Assembly: GCF_030695035.1 (NCBI RefSeq)
Contig: NZ_JAUYTT010000008.1
Span: 124,001-188,000, forward strand
Length of the DNA stretch: 64,000 bases
Source: Frigidibacter sp.
GTDB taxonomy: Bacteria; Pseudomonadota; Alphaproteobacteria; Rhodobacterales; Rhodobacteraceae
Reading direction: 5' to 3'
Shown: positions 19,647 to 28,648 of the stretch, one piece after another
How positions within the stretch are numbered: position 1 is the first letter of the stretch
How the letters are laid out: each line of letters begins with the position of its first letter
The notes under the pieces: model-generated
The model's database searches: none
What the model was told of the DNA's origin: nothing
The model's input: only the letters and a program-made list of their open reading frames with translations
Program-made: the position numbers and the translations under genes

Positions 19647-19681
19647 AAAAAAGCCGCGCCCGGGGTTCCCCGGACGCGGCC
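19647..19681 (-). terminator. Rho-independent terminator of rpsF-rpsR-rplI
   Basis: The stem GCCGCGCCCGGGG / CCCCGGACGCGGC (one mismatch) has a run of six T on the minus strand, 23 bases after the rplI stop. Confidence 0.9.
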
Positions 19682-19703
19682 AATCTTGCGCGTGCCTTGC
19701 GGC

Positions 19704-20288
19704 TCAGCGTTCGTCGCGGGGGTCGAAGTCGTTCTCGGCGCCCATTTCGTCAAACAGTTCCGAGACCTCGAAATCGGCAGCCGCTTCGGCTTCGGCGGCC
19801 AGTTCCTTGATCGACTTGCCCGAGGCCTGCAATTCGGCTTCTTCAGCCGAGCGGGCGACGTTCATGACGATGGTCACGGTCACTTCGGGGTGCAGCACCA
19901 CCGACACGTCATGCAGACCGAGGTCCTTGATCGGACGGATCAGCACGACCTGCTTGCGGTCCACGGTGAAGCCGGCCGCGGTTGCGGCGTCGGAGGCGTC
20001 GCGCGGCGTGACCGAACCGTAGAGAGCGCCGGCATCCGATGCCGAGCGAATCACCACGAAGGTCTGGCCGTCCAGCTTTTCAGCCAGCGCCTCGGCTTCT
20101 TTTTTGCTCTCGAGGTTGTTGGTCTCGAGCTGGACCTTGCGGGTCTCGAACGACTTGATGTTGGCGTCGTTCGCACGCAGTGCCTTGCCTTGCGGCAGCA
20201 GGAAGTTGCGCGCGTAGCCGTCCTTGACGTTGACGACTTCGCCCATCTGGCCAAGCTTGGCCACGCGTTGCAGAAGGATGACTTGCAT
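19704..20288 (-). CDS. rplI: 50S ribosomal protein L9
   Basis: 194 residues. N-terminal L9 domain with the signature [32 protein letters not shown], a long connecting helix (residues ~45-75), then the C-terminal rRNA-binding domain. An acidic tail of about 45 residues extends past the E. coli-length protein. Third gene of the S6-S18-L9 operon. Confidence 0.97.
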   Translation of the reverse strand: MQVILLQRVAKLGQMGEVVNVKDGYARNFLLPQGKALRANDANIKSFETRKVQLETNNLESKKEAEALAEKLDGQTFVVIRSASDAGALYGSVTPRDASDAATAAGFTVDRKQVVLIRPIKDLGLHDVSVVLHPEVTVTIVMNVARSAEEAELQASGKSIKELAAEAEAAADFEVSELFDEMGAENDFDPRDER

Positions 20289-20300
20289 GTGCCTCTCTCC

Positions 20301-20528
20301 TTACTTCACGGCGTAGGGAAGCAGGGCGAGGAAGCGGGCGCGTTTGATCGCACGGGCCAGCTCACGCTGCTTCTTGGCCGAAACGGCGGTGATACGGGCA
20401 GGGACGATCTTGCCGCGCTCGGAAACATAGCGCTGCAGCAGACGGACGTCCTTGTAGTCGATCTTCGGCGCGTTGTCGCCCGAGAACGGGCAGACCTTGC
20501 GACGGCGGAAAAACGGTTTGTTGGCCAT
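20301..20528 (-). CDS. rpsR: 30S ribosomal protein S18
   Basis: 75 residues, normal length. [69 protein letters not shown] contains the full S18 signature. Partner of S6 on the 30S platform. 27 bases after rpsF and 12 before rplI. Confidence 0.97.
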   Translation of the reverse strand: MANKPFFRRRKVCPFSGDNAPKIDYKDVRLLQRYVSERGKIVPARITAVSAKKQRELARAIKRARFLALLPYAVK

Positions 20529-20555
20529 GGTTATGGTTCTTTCCTCAAGCCCAGA

Positions 20556-21020
20556 TCAACGACGGAAGCCGCCGCGGTCACCACCGCGGTCGCCACCACG
20601 ATCGCCGCGGTCGCCGCCCCGGTCACCCCGGTCGCCACGATCGCCGCGGTCCGGACGGTCACCCCGGTCGCCGCGATCAGGGCGGTCGCCCCGGTCGTCG
20701 CGGCGCTGCATCTGCACCGACGGACCTTCGTCATGGCCATCAACCTTGATGGTCAGGACGCGCATCACGTCATCATGCAGACGGGCCAGGCGTTCCATCT
20801 CTTGCACAGCCGCCGCCGGGGCGTCGGTGCGCAGGAAGGCATAGTGGCCCTTGCGGTTCTTGTTGATCTTGTAGGCCATCGTCTTCACGCCCCAGTATTC
20901 GGAGCCGACAACCGATCCGCCATTGTCGGCGAGAACGGTCGAGAAGTGTTCGACGAGGCCTTCGGCCTGCGCGTTGGACAGATCCTGACGCGCGATGAGA
21001 ACATGCTCGTAAAGCGGCAT
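20556..21020 (-). CDS. rpsF: 30S ribosomal protein S6 with long Asp-Arg-Gly tail
   Basis: 154 residues. Residues 1-~100 are S6 ([42 protein letters not shown]). The last ~45 residues are a repetitive, highly charged tail built of [12 protein letters not shown] and GGDRGG units. Tails on S6 are known in alphaproteobacteria, but this one is long and regular. Start 21020 is set by homology and AGGAG 5 bases upstream. First gene of the operon, with promoter and a 12-bp inverted repeat in its leader. Confidence 0.96.
   Translation of the reverse strand: MPLYEHVLIARQDLSNAQAEGLVEHFSTVLADNGGSVVGSEYWGVKTMAYKINKNRKGHYAFLRTDAPAAAVQEMERLARLHDDVMRVLTIKVDGHDEGPSVQMQRRDDRGDRPDRGDRGDRPDRGDRGDRGDRGGDRGDRGGDRGGDRGGFRR
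20565..20712. repeat. Low-complexity repeat encoding the S6 tail
   Basis: Imperfect 9-18 bp units such as CGGTCGCCACGATCG are repeated about 15 times; on the minus strand they encode DRG-type units. A likely site of in-frame length variation. Confidence 0.85.
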
Positions 21021-21057
21021 GTATGCTCCTGTTTCTATAGCGCACTTCAACGGCGGG

Positions 21058-21116
21058 CCATCCTTCCGCGTCCCGCCACGAGAGGCTGCGCTGGTTGCCA
21101 ATGTGCGGAAGGATGG
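21058..21116 (-). promoter_or_regulatory. Structured leader of rpsF-rpsR-rplI mRNA
   Basis: A perfect 12-bp inverted repeat (CCATCCTTCCGC and its complement) separated by 35 bases lies between the predicted promoter and the rpsF start. The predicted transcript would begin at or next to the stem. S6:S18-binding leader RNAs that give feedback control are known in many bacteria; whether this belongs to that motif class is inference. Confidence 0.55.
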
Positions 21117-21119
21117 GGC

Positions 21120-21147
21120 CTTATACACGAAGCCGCCCGGGGCACAA
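21120..21147 (-). promoter_or_regulatory. Predicted promoter of rpsF operon
   Basis: On the minus strand TTGTGC and TATAAG are 16 bases apart, about 100 bases upstream of rpsF. A start 7-8 bases after the -10 falls at the edge of the leader inverted repeat. Confidence 0.5.
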
Positions 21148-21338
21148 GCGCGGTGAGGCTTGGCGGGCGGGCTTAGCCCTGCGGCGGATATGTGCAGCTT
21201 GGCCCAAACATCCGCGATGTTCCGCGCAGATCGGTGCGCCATCGCACAAGCCATGTTGGCCCCTGCCGAATTGTGCTGCACCTGCGAAACGGGCACCTTC
21301 CCGCCATCAGTTACCCCCCTTCGCAGGAGATTGCGCCC

Positions 21339-21914
21339 ATGAAGTTCCTCGCCCCCGCCGCCCTCGCTCTGGCCACCCTCGCCGCCCCGGCCTTTGCCGC
21401 CCCCGAGGCCTACAAGCTCGATGCGAGCCACAGCCAGATCGTGTTCACCTACAACCACCTCGGCTTCTCGACCGGCACCGGCATGTTCTCGGGCTTCGAG
21501 GGTGAGATCCTGTTCGACCAGGAAGACCCGGCCGCGTCGTCCGTGACCGTTTCCTTCCCGGTGACCACGATGCTGACCGGCTGGGAAGGCCGCTTCGAGC
21601 ACTTTATGTCGCCCGACTTCTTCGGCGCCACCGAGGACAAGACCGTCTCCTTCACCTCGACCGGCATCGAAGTCACCGGCGACAACACCGCCCTGATCAC
21701 CGGCGATCTGCTGCTGAACGGCGTGACCAAGGAAGTCGTGCTGGATGCCAAGCTGAACCAGGCCGGCATGCACCCGATGGAGAACAAGGAATGGGCCGGG
21801 TTCGACGCGACCGTGACCTTGCTGCGCTCGGACTACAACCTCGGCCTCTTCGCCCCCTACGTCTCGGATGAGGTCGAAGTGATGATCTCGGTCGAGGCGA
21901 TGAAGGCCGAATAA
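21339..21914 (+). CDS. YceI family periplasmic protein
   Basis: 191 residues. Signal peptide at 1-20 ([20 protein letters not shown]), then a YceI lipocalin-like barrel: [65 protein letters not shown]. Such proteins bind polyisoprenoids in the periplasm. AGGAGA lies 8 bases before ATG. Near the b561-YceI fusion gene at 22436, so the two may share a redox or quinone-related role. Confidence 0.93.
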   Translation: MKFLAPAALALATLAAPAFAAPEAYKLDASHSQIVFTYNHLGFSTGTGMFSGFEGEILFDQEDPAASSVTVSFPVTTMLTGWEGRFEHFMSPDFFGATEDKTVSFTSTGIEVTGDNTALITGDLLLNGVTKEVVLDAKLNQAGMHPMENKEWAGFDATVTLLRSDYNLGLFAPYVSDEVEVMISVEAMKAE

Positions 21915-21931
21915 GCCACCCGCGTGACAGC

Positions 21932-21963
21932 AAAGGGGCCGCCTGAAAGGGCGGCCCCTTTTG
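21932..21963. terminator. Bidirectional rho-independent terminator
   Basis: The stem AAAGGGGCCGCC / GGCGGCCCCTTT lies between the convergent yceI and doxX-like genes, with T-rich flanks on both strands. Confidence 0.85.
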
Positions 21964-21966
21964 CGT

Positions 21967-22365
21967 TCACCCGAACCGCACCCAGGGCGTTGCCGCCGCA
22001 AGGATCAGCCCGCCCACCACCGCGACGTTACCGAGGAAGGCCGCCTGCGCCGCGTCGCGCTCGGGCTCTGCCATTGTCCAGAAGTTCAGCATCCCGGCGC
22101 TGACGGCGCCGGTGAACAGCGCCAGCAGCAGGGCCGGCAGCGTCACCATCAGCCCCAGCCCCAGCAGCGCGCCCAGAACGATCTGGAACCCTGCCGCAGC
22201 CATCGCCAATGTCATCGGTTGCGGCATTCCGCGCGCCACGAGATCGGCGGCGATCCGGTCCCGCATCGCCAGATGGCGCAGCCCGCTGGCGACGAAATAG
22301 CCGCCTAGGAGCAGCCGCCCCAGCGACAGCGCGGCATAGGCGAGGACGTCGGAAAATTCAGGCAT
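21967..22365 (-). CDS. DoxX family membrane protein
   Basis: 132 residues with about four membrane helices. The N-terminal [18 protein letters not shown] followed by a charged loop and [13 protein letters not shown] is the DoxX pattern. The family is linked to redox and membrane functions but has no single known role. 70 bases downstream of the b561-YceI gene and on the same strand. Confidence 0.85.
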   Translation of the reverse strand: MPEFSDVLAYAALSLGRLLLGGYFVASGLRHLAMRDRIAADLVARGMPQPMTLAMAAAGFQIVLGALLGLGLMVTLPALLLALFTGAVSAGMLNFWTMAEPERDAAQAAFLGNVAVVGGLILAAATPWVRFG

Positions 22366-22435
22366 GGCGGGGGCTCCTGCTTGGCTCGGCGCACCCTAGC
22401 GCCGCGGCGCGGCGGAAGCCACCCGCCGTCCGCCG

Positions 22436-23614
22436 TTACGGCGCGCGCACCGCCGTCAGCGCCACATCCACCTGCACGGTGAAGCCCACGGTCTTCTCGT
22501 CCGGATAGCTCGCGCCCATGCCGAAATCGCGGCGGTCTAGCGTGGTGCTGCCGGTCATGGTGGCAGTGTCGCCCGCAATCTCAAGCGTGAAGGGCAGGGT
22601 GACCGGCACCGTCATCCCGCGCAGGTCGAGCGTGCCGGTGGCAACAAGGCTGCCAGCCTCGTCCGCAATCTGCGCCGAGAACACCGCGGTCGGATGGGCC
22701 TCGGCATCGAAGAAGTCCGGCCCGAGCGCCTGCGGCGTGACCGATCCCAGCGTCAGCCCCGTGACCGGGATCGTCACTGTCACATCGCCGGTCCGGGTGG
22801 CCTCGTCATAGTCGATCGCGGCGGTCCAGCCGGTGAAGCCGCCGCTGACCGAGGCGCCCATCTGTTTCAGCGCGATCCCCAGCGTGCCCTCGGTCACCGT
22901 CCAGCCGGATTCGGAGGCGCTGGCGACCGGCGCCGGTGCCGCCTCGGGCGCCTTCCCGGCCGGAGTGACCACGCCAAACCCGATCACCGCCGCCCAGACC
23001 AGCAGCGCCAGCACGGGTGCCGCAAAGGTCCCGTGCTCCGCCGAAACCCCGCCCGAAACGCCCCGCGTCATCCGCGCCAGAGTCGCATCGCGGTCGATCA
23101 GCGCGTGCTTCAGCGCCCCCAGCACATGCAGCCCGATGGCGGCATAGAGCACCAGCGCCGAGCTGTGGTGCACCGCCTTGGCCGCGCCCGCCACCGCCTC
23201 GGACAGCGGCACCAGCGGCAGCGCCTGCCCGAAGGGCCAGAGGATCGGCGCGAAGCCAACCACCGCCGAATGATAGACCCAGCCCGACAGCGGCATCACC
23301 AGCATCGCGCCATAAAGCGCCCAATGCACCACCTCGGCCGCCAGCGTCTCGGACCGCCGGTCCGGATGCAACGGGGCAGGGCGCGGCTGGACCAGCGCCC
23401 AAAGGATCCGCACCATGGCGGTGAAGAAGGCGGCGACGCCGATGGTCTTGTGCAGCGAATAGACGGTGATCAGCCGCGAGACCTCGGCTTGCGATCCGTC
23501 GGGCAGGGTGCCGGCGTAGAGGCCGAGGCCAATCGCGGTGAGGATCAGGAGGGCGGTCAGCCAATGCAGGGCGCGGGCAAGGCTGCCATAGCTGGTGGGG
23601 GTATTGGCGATCAT
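22436..23614 (-). CDS. Cytochrome b561 / YceI fusion protein
   Basis: 392 residues. Residues 1-~185 are a di-heme cytochrome b561-type membrane domain with four helices and candidate axial histidines (ARALHWLTALL; YSLHKTIGVAAF; VVHWALYGAML; VHHSSALVLY; GLHVLGALKHAL). After another membrane helix (~200-225) residues ~245-392 form a periplasmic YceI-like barrel (DFFDAEAHPTAVFSAQIAD, GTLDLRGMTVPVTLPF, TLDRRDFGMGASYPDEKTVGF). Likely moves electrons from the membrane quinone pool to a periplasmic target. Start 23614 is set by the family N-terminus and GGAG; the longer open frame is a shadow. Confidence 0.88.
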   Translation of the reverse strand: MIANTPTSYGSLARALHWLTALLILTAIGLGLYAGTLPDGSQAEVSRLITVYSLHKTIGVAAFFTAMVRILWALVQPRPAPLHPDRRSETLAAEVVHWALYGAMLVMPLSGWVYHSAVVGFAPILWPFGQALPLVPLSEAVAGAAKAVHHSSALVLYAAIGLHVLGALKHALIDRDATLARMTRGVSGGVSAEHGTFAAPVLALLVWAAVIGFGVVTPAGKAPEAAPAPVASASESGWTVTEGTLGIALKQMGASVSGGFTGWTAAIDYDEATRTGDVTVTIPVTGLTLGSVTPQALGPDFFDAEAHPTAVFSAQIADEAGSLVATGTLDLRGMTVPVTLPFTLEIAGDTATMTGSTTLDRRDFGMGASYPDEKTVGFTVQVDVALTAVRAP

Positions 23615-23985
23615 GGGGTCTCCGGGGGGCTGAAGCGTGGCTTGGGGAGAGATACTCCTTAAGGTGCCGCGCGCCCATCCCGACCGGCGCACCACGACTG
23701 TGCGGCGCTGCGGCATTCGGGGGTGTCTCTCCTCAGAGATGACACATGCATTCCGTCGCAACAGTTGCCTTGCAGAATTTGGCACCGCTTGCGCGAGTTG
23801 ATGACCCCTTGCCCTGCGGCTTGCGCCTCCGGGCAACCGGCGCGGTCGCGCCGGAAACAGAGCCGCAGAACGGGGGGGGGCCAGAGATGATGGCCCAACC
23901 CACAACTCTCCCCCTGTTGTGCGCTGCCCCGCGCCGCTGTAAACCGCGCCCAAAGGCCCGAACGGCCACTTTGGAGGAGACCCCG
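23615..23985. other. Intergenic region between b561-YceI and fabD
   Basis: No credible gene. It holds a short hairpin near 23730-23752 (GTGTCTCTC / GAGATGACAC with one bulged base) and a run of G at 23871-23880. The GGAGGAGA at its right end is the fabD ribosome binding site. I found no convincing promoter. Confidence 0.4.
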
Positions 23986-24927
23986 ATGACCCGCGCATTC
24001 GTATTCCCCGGGCAGGGCGCCCAGACCATCGGCATGGGCCGGGCGCTTTCGATGGCCTATCCTGCCGCCCGCGCGGTCTTCGACGAGGTGGATGCGGCGC
24101 TTGGCCAGAACCTGTCCGCACTGATCTGGGAGGGCGATATCGAGGCGCTGACCCTGACCGAGAATGCGCAGCCGGCGCTGATGGCCACCTCCCTCGCCGC
24201 CCTGCGCGCGCTGGAGGCCGAAGGCATTGAGGTCACCTCCGCCGCCTATGTCGCCGGCCACAGCCTTGGCGAATACTCCGCCCTCTGCGCCGCCGGCAGC
24301 CTGACGCTGACCGACACTGCCCGCCTTCTGCAACTGCGCGGCCGCGCCATGCAGCAGGCCGTGCCGGTCGGCGTCGGTGCGATGGCCGCCCTGCTGGGGC
24401 TCGACTTCGCCGCCGCCGATGCCGTGGCGCGCGAGGCGGTCGCGGCAGGCCCGGGCGGCGAGGTCTGCCAGGCCGCCAATGACAATGACCCGGCGCAGGT
24501 GGTGATCTCGGGCCACAAGGCCGCGGTGGAACGCGCGCTGGACATCGCCAAGGCCAAGGGCGCCAAGCGCGCAATCTTGCTGCCCGTCTCCGCCCCCTTC
24601 CACTGCGCGCTGATGCAGCCCGCCGCCGAGGCGATGGCGGCGGCGCTGGCGGGCGTCACCATCCGCGTGCCGCAAGTGCCGCTGGTGGCCAATGTCCGCG
24701 CCGAGGCGGTCACGGACCCGGGTGACATCCGCGCGCTGCTGGTCGCGCAGGTCACCGGCTCGGTCCGCTGGCGCGAGAGCGTGGCCTGGATGGCGGCGCA
24801 GGGCGTGACCGAGTTCTGGGAGATCGGGGCGGGCAAGGCCCTCTCCGGCATGATCCGCCGCATCGCGCCCGGCACCACCACCCGCGCCGTCGGCACGCCC
24901 GAGGATGTGCTGGCCGCGAAGCGCTGA
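23986..24927 (+). CDS. fabD: Malonyl-CoA:ACP transacylase
   Basis: 313 residues. Loads malonyl onto ACP for fatty acid elongation. Catalytic S93 in GHSLGEYSAL and H206 in APFHCALM; FVFPGQGAQTIGMG at the N-terminus. ATG 23986 follows GGAGGAGA at 5 bases; the frame is open upstream without family similarity. First of the fab series fabD-fabG-acpP-(ureohydrolase)-fabF. Confidence 0.97.
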   Translation: MTRAFVFPGQGAQTIGMGRALSMAYPAARAVFDEVDAALGQNLSALIWEGDIEALTLTENAQPALMATSLAALRALEAEGIEVTSAAYVAGHSLGEYSALCAAGSLTLTDTARLLQLRGRAMQQAVPVGVGAMAALLGLDFAAADAVAREAVAAGPGGEVCQAANDNDPAQVVISGHKAAVERALDIAKAKGAKRAILLPVSAPFHCALMQPAAEAMAAALAGVTIRVPQVPLVANVRAEAVTDPGDIRALLVAQVTGSVRWRESVAWMAAQGVTEFWEIGAGKALSGMIRRIAPGTTTRAVGTPEDVLAAKR

Positions 24928-25016
24928 CGCTTCAGCGCTTAGTGCCTCCGCGCGCGGGTGGGTAGCGCGCCGCCCCGCGCGCTGTTATGGCCAAACCAAC
25001 AGACATGGAGGAACGC

Positions 25017-25754
25017 ATGTTCGATCTGACGGGAAAATCGGCGCTGGTCACTGGCGCTTCGGGCGGCATCGGCGCCGATATCGCGCGTGCCCTGCACAAG
25101 GCCGGCGCCGCGGTCGCGCTGTCGGGCACCCGCACCGCGCCGCTGGAAGAGTTGGCCGCGGAACTTGGCGAGCGCGCCCATGTACTGGCCGCCAACCTCT
25201 CCGACCCCGGGGCCGTCGAGGCGCTGCCCAAGCAGGCCATTGCGGCCATGGGCGCGGTCGACATCCTCGTCAACAATGCCGGGATCACACGCGACAACCT
25301 CTTCATGCGGATGTCGGATGACGAATGGCAATCGGTGCTGGACGTGAACCTCACCTCCAGCTTCCGCCTCTGCCGCGGCGTCTTGCGCGGCATGATGAAG
25401 GCCCGCTGGGGCCGTATCGTCAACATCACCTCGATCGTCGGCACCACCGGCAACCCCGGGCAGGGCAATTACGCCGCCGCCAAGGCCGGGCTCGTCGGCA
25501 TGTCCAAAAGCCTCGCCTATGAGGTTGCCAGCCGGGGCATTACTGTGAACTGCGTGGCCCCGGGCTTCATCGCCACGGCGATGACCGACAAGCTGAATGA
25601 CGACCAGAAGGGCAAGATCCTGACCCAGATCCCCGCGGGCCGCATGGGCAGCCCGGACGAGATTGCCGCCGCCGTGCTCTATCTGGCCAGCTCCGAGGCC
25701 GGATATGTCACTGGCGCGACCTTGCATGTGAATGGCGGAATGGCGATGATCTGA
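25017..25754 (+). CDS. fabG: 3-oxoacyl-ACP reductase
   Basis: 245 residues. SDR fold: TGASGGIG at 12-19, NNAG at 86-89, catalytic N111, S139, Y152, K156, and C-terminal PGFIATAMTD. Reduces 3-oxoacyl-ACP with NADPH. ATG 25017 is preceded by GGAGGAACGC, better placed than the ATG-like start at 24987. 89 bases after fabD. Confidence 0.97.
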   Translation: MFDLTGKSALVTGASGGIGADIARALHKAGAAVALSGTRTAPLEELAAELGERAHVLAANLSDPGAVEALPKQAIAAMGAVDILVNNAGITRDNLFMRMSDDEWQSVLDVNLTSSFRLCRGVLRGMMKARWGRIVNITSIVGTTGNPGQGNYAAAKAGLVGMSKSLAYEVASRGITVNCVAPGFIATAMTDKLNDDQKGKILTQIPAGRMGSPDEIAAAVLYLASSEAGYVTGATLHVNGGMAMI

Positions 25755-25793
25755 CCTGCCGGAAGGCACCACTTTTCGCACTTGCGAAAGCGG

Positions 25794-25821
25794 TTGCCTT
25801 CATACGACACTGTGCTATAGG
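25794..25821 (+). promoter_or_regulatory. Predicted acpP promoter
   Basis: TTGCCT and TATAGG are 16 bases apart, about 125 bases before acpP. The long leader (25829-25945) is GC-rich and may be structured. Confidence 0.5.
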
Positions 25822-25945
25822 CGGCGCAGACGGACCGGAGGGTGCCTTTTGGCACGCTGCGGGGCGCCCCTGCGACGGGGTGGAAACCGCTCGGAGGCGA
25901 GCAACGGACGGACAGGGCGGAATGCCCGCATAGTGAGGACAAGAC

Positions 25946-26179
25946 ATGAGCGACATCGCTGATCGCGTGAAGAAGATCGTCGTCGAGCATCTCGGCGTCG
26001 AAGAGGACAAGGTGACCGAGAACGCCTCGTTCATCGACGATCTGGGCGCGGACAGCCTCGACACGGTCGAGCTGGTGATGGCCTTCGAGGAAGAGTTTGG
26101 GATCGAGATCCCGGATGACGCGGCCGAGACCATCCAGACCTTCGGCGACGCGGTCAAGTTCATCACCGAAGCCTCCTGA
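25946..26179 (+). CDS. acpP: Acyl carrier protein
   Basis: 77 residues. The phosphopantetheine attachment serine is S37 in [28 protein letters not shown], the most conserved ACP region. Strongly acidic small helical bundle. A terminator follows. Confidence 0.98.
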   Translation: MSDIADRVKKIVVEHLGVEEDKVTENASFIDDLGADSLDTVELVMAFEEEFGIEIPDDAAETIQTFGDAVKFITEAS

Positions 26180-26223
26180 TCGGCCCGTCCGGCCCGCCGG
26201 ACACAGCCAAGGAATTGCATTCA

Positions 26224-26253
26224 AAGCGGCGCCCCAAAACGGGCGCCGCTTTT
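26224..26253 (+). terminator. Rho-independent terminator of acpP
   Basis: The stem AGCGGCGCC / GGCGCCGCT is followed by TTTT, 45 bases past the acpP stop. Confidence 0.8.
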
Positions 26254-26263
26254 CCGTTCTGCG

Positions 26264-26330
26264 CCCTTTTCCCCTTCGTTTTGGTCCAAATATCCTCGGG
26301 GGGTCCGGGGGGCAGACGGCCCCCCGGCGC
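26264..26330 (+). repeat. Dispersed intergenic hairpin repeat, copy 2
   Basis: CTTCGTTTTGGTCCAAATATCC is followed by a G-rich stretch and the hairpin CCGGGGGG / CCCCCCGG (26305-26327). The left half is shared almost base for base with the copy at 36585. Confidence 0.7.
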
Positions 26331-26406
26331 CAGCCACGGGCGGCCCCTCTGGACATCCCGCGCCCCCTCGGCAAGGCTCCCTCCAAACCAAGGGGAGACA
26401 CGGCAG

Positions 26407-27342
26407 ATGGCAACACTCGGCAAGATGTTCGGCGCAGGCGAGACCGACACCTTCATGGGCCTGCCCAAGGGTGACCTCGCCAGCTTCACCGGCGGCGCCG
26501 CGATCCTCGGGGCCGGGGCCTGCACCTCCTATCCCAGTGTCGGCGCCTATTGCGCGGGCGGGCCGGCGGCGATCCGGGCGGGCGGGGCGCAATATGCGGC
26601 GAATCTCAGCCACATGAACTTCGACCTTGGCGGCCCGGTGCTGCCGGAGGGTGCGGTTGCGGTCGACCTCGGCGATCTGCCGCAGGTGGATGGCGATGGG
26701 CCGGGGAACCGCGACCGCATCCGCGAGGCGGTGGCGCAGGTGCTCGCCAGGGGCGGCGTCCCGCTGCTGCTGGGGGGCGATGATTCCGTGCCGATCCCGA
26801 TGATCGAGGCCTTTGCCGGGCGGCAGGTCACCATCTTGCAGATCGACGCACATGTGGACTGGCGGCAGGAGGTGGAGGGCGAGCCGCTTGGCCTGTCCTC
26901 CACCATGCGCCGCGCGTCCGAGATGAGCCATGTGGAGCGCATCGTGCAGGTCGGCCAGCGCGGCATCGGCTCTGCCCGGGTCAGCGACGTGGCGGATGCC
27001 ACCGACTGGGGCGTGACCTTCGTTCCGGCGCGCGAGGTGGCGCGGGAGGGGCTCGCCCGCGCGCTGGCCGCGATCCCGGAGGGGGCCGAGATCATCATCT
27101 GCCTCGATTGCGACGCGCTGGACCCCGCCATCATGCCGGGCGTCATCGGGCGCACGGCGGGCGGGCTAAGCTATTGGGACACCGTCGAACTCATTGCCGG
27201 GGCGGCGGCGAAGGGGCGCATCGTCGCCTTCGACATGGTGGAGTTCATGCCCGAGCGGGATATCGACGGGCAGGGGGCGCTGGTTGCCGCGCAGCTGCTG
27301 GCGGCGGTCCTTGGGATTGTTGCGCGTCAGGGCCAAGCCTAG
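26407..27342 (+). CDS. Agmatinase/arginase family ureohydrolase-like protein
   Basis: 311 residues with the ureohydrolase fold: GGDDS at 123-127, DAHVDW at 147-152 and LDCDALDP near 235-242, the three manganese-binding motifs. The first is usually GGDHS; here D126 replaces the metal-binding histidine, which may alter metal use or substrate. The family hydrolyses guanidino compounds to urea plus an amine. It is placed between acpP and fabF, usually neighbours, and is preceded by a dispersed repeat, so it may be an insertion into the fab locus. Start has GGGGAGA. Confidence 0.85.
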   Translation: MATLGKMFGAGETDTFMGLPKGDLASFTGGAAILGAGACTSYPSVGAYCAGGPAAIRAGGAQYAANLSHMNFDLGGPVLPEGAVAVDLGDLPQVDGDGPGNRDRIREAVAQVLARGGVPLLLGGDDSVPIPMIEAFAGRQVTILQIDAHVDWRQEVEGEPLGLSSTMRRASEMSHVERIVQVGQRGIGSARVSDVADATDWGVTFVPAREVAREGLARALAAIPEGAEIIICLDCDALDPAIMPGVIGRTAGGLSYWDTVELIAGAAAKGRIVAFDMVEFMPERDIDGQGALVAAQLLAAVLGIVARQGQA

Positions 27343-27385
27343 TATCAGGTGCCACGAAGGCAGGAACTGGATACGGGAGAAGCCG

Positions 27386-28648
27386 ATGCGTCGGGTGGTT
27401 ATCACTGGGCTGGGTATGGTCACGCCGCTGGCTTGCGGAGTGGAGGCGACCTGGTCGCGGCTTCTGGACGGGCAGTCGGGCGCGGGCCCGATCACCCGGT
27501 TCGATGCAACCAATGTGCTGACGAAATATGCCTGCGAAGTGCCGTATGGCGATGGCAGCGACGGCACCTTCAACCCCGATGACTGGATGGAGCCGAAGGA
27601 CCGCCGCAAGGTGGATGACTTCATCCTCTACGGGATGGCCGCCGCGCAGATGGCGGTCGAGGATAGCGGCTGGCTTCCGCAAGATGACGAGGGGCGCGAG
27701 CGCACCGGCGTGATGATCGGATCGGGCATCGGCGGGCTGAACTCCATCGCCGAAACCGCGCTTCTGATCCGCGACAAGGGTCCGCGGCGGGTGTCGCCCT
27801 TCTTCATCCCGGGCGCGCTGATCAACCTCGTCTCGGGGCAGGTCTCCATCCGCTATGGCTTCAAGGGGCCGAACCATGCGGTGGTGACGGCCTGTTCGAC
27901 CGGCGCCCATGCCATTGGTGATGCCAGCCGGCTGATCCAGTGGGGCGACGCCGATGTGATGATCGCGGGCGGCACCGAAAGCCCGATCTCCGAGATCGGC
28001 GTGGCCGGCTTCAACGCCTGCAAGGCGCTGTCGACCAAGCGCGCGGACGAGCCGACCAAGGCCAGCCGCCCCTATGATGCCGACCGCGACGGGTTCGTGA
28101 TCGGCGAGGGCGCGGGCGTGGTGGTGCTGGAGGAATACGAGCACGCCAAGGCCCGCGGCGCCAAGATCTATGCCGAGGTTCTGGGCTATGGCATGTCGGG
28201 CGATGCCTATCACATCACCGCGCCGGCCGAGAATGGCGATGGCGCGTTCCGCAGCATGTCGGCGGCGCTGAAGCGGGCGGGGCTGACACCGGCGGATGTG
28301 GATTACATCAACGCGCATGGCACCTCGACCATGGCCGACACGATCGAGCTGGCGGCGGTGGAACGGCTGATGGGCAACACGGCGGCGGCGACCACGATGT
28401 CTTCGACCAAGTCGAGCATCGGGCACCTGCTGGGCGCTGCGGGCGCGGTGGAGGCGATCTTCTGCGTGCTGGCGCTGCGCGATCAGATCGCGCCGCCGAC
28501 GATCAACCTTGATAATCCGGCGGTGGAGCCCAAGCTGGATCTGGCACCCAACAAGGCGGTGCCGCGCAAGATCGATGTGGCGCTGTCCAACAGCTTCGGC
28601 TTTGGCGGCACCAATGCCAGCCTGGTGCTGGGCAAGGTGGCAGGCTGA
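27386..28648 (+). CDS. fabF: 3-oxoacyl-ACP synthase II
   Basis: 420 residues. Condensing enzyme with catalytic C170 (VTACSTGAHAIGDA), H in INAHGTSTMAD (near 310) and H in KSSIGHLLGAAGA (near 345). N-terminal RRVVITGLGMVTPL is typical. ATG 27386 follows GGGAGA. The last base of its stop is the first of mltG (TGATG), indicating translational coupling. Confidence 0.97.
   Translation: MRRVVITGLGMVTPLACGVEATWSRLLDGQSGAGPITRFDATNVLTKYACEVPYGDGSDGTFNPDDWMEPKDRRKVDDFILYGMAAAQMAVEDSGWLPQDDEGRERTGVMIGSGIGGLNSIAETALLIRDKGPRRVSPFFIPGALINLVSGQVSIRYGFKGPNHAVVTACSTGAHAIGDASRLIQWGDADVMIAGGTESPISEIGVAGFNACKALSTKRADEPTKASRPYDADRDGFVIGEGAGVVVLEEYEHAKARGAKIYAEVLGYGMSGDAYHITAPAENGDGAFRSMSAALKRAGLTPADVDYINAHGTSTMADTIELAAVERLMGNTAAATTMSSTKSSIGHLLGAAGAVEAIFCVLALRDQIAPPTINLDNPAVEPKLDLAPNKAVPRKIDVALSNSFGFGGTNASLVLGKVAG

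Noticed and set aside
23779-23792. Sigma-54-like TGGCAC...TTGC sequence upstream of fabD
   Set aside because: Only 3 bases separate TGGCAC and TTGC, where 5 are required, so the -24/-12 spacing is wrong.
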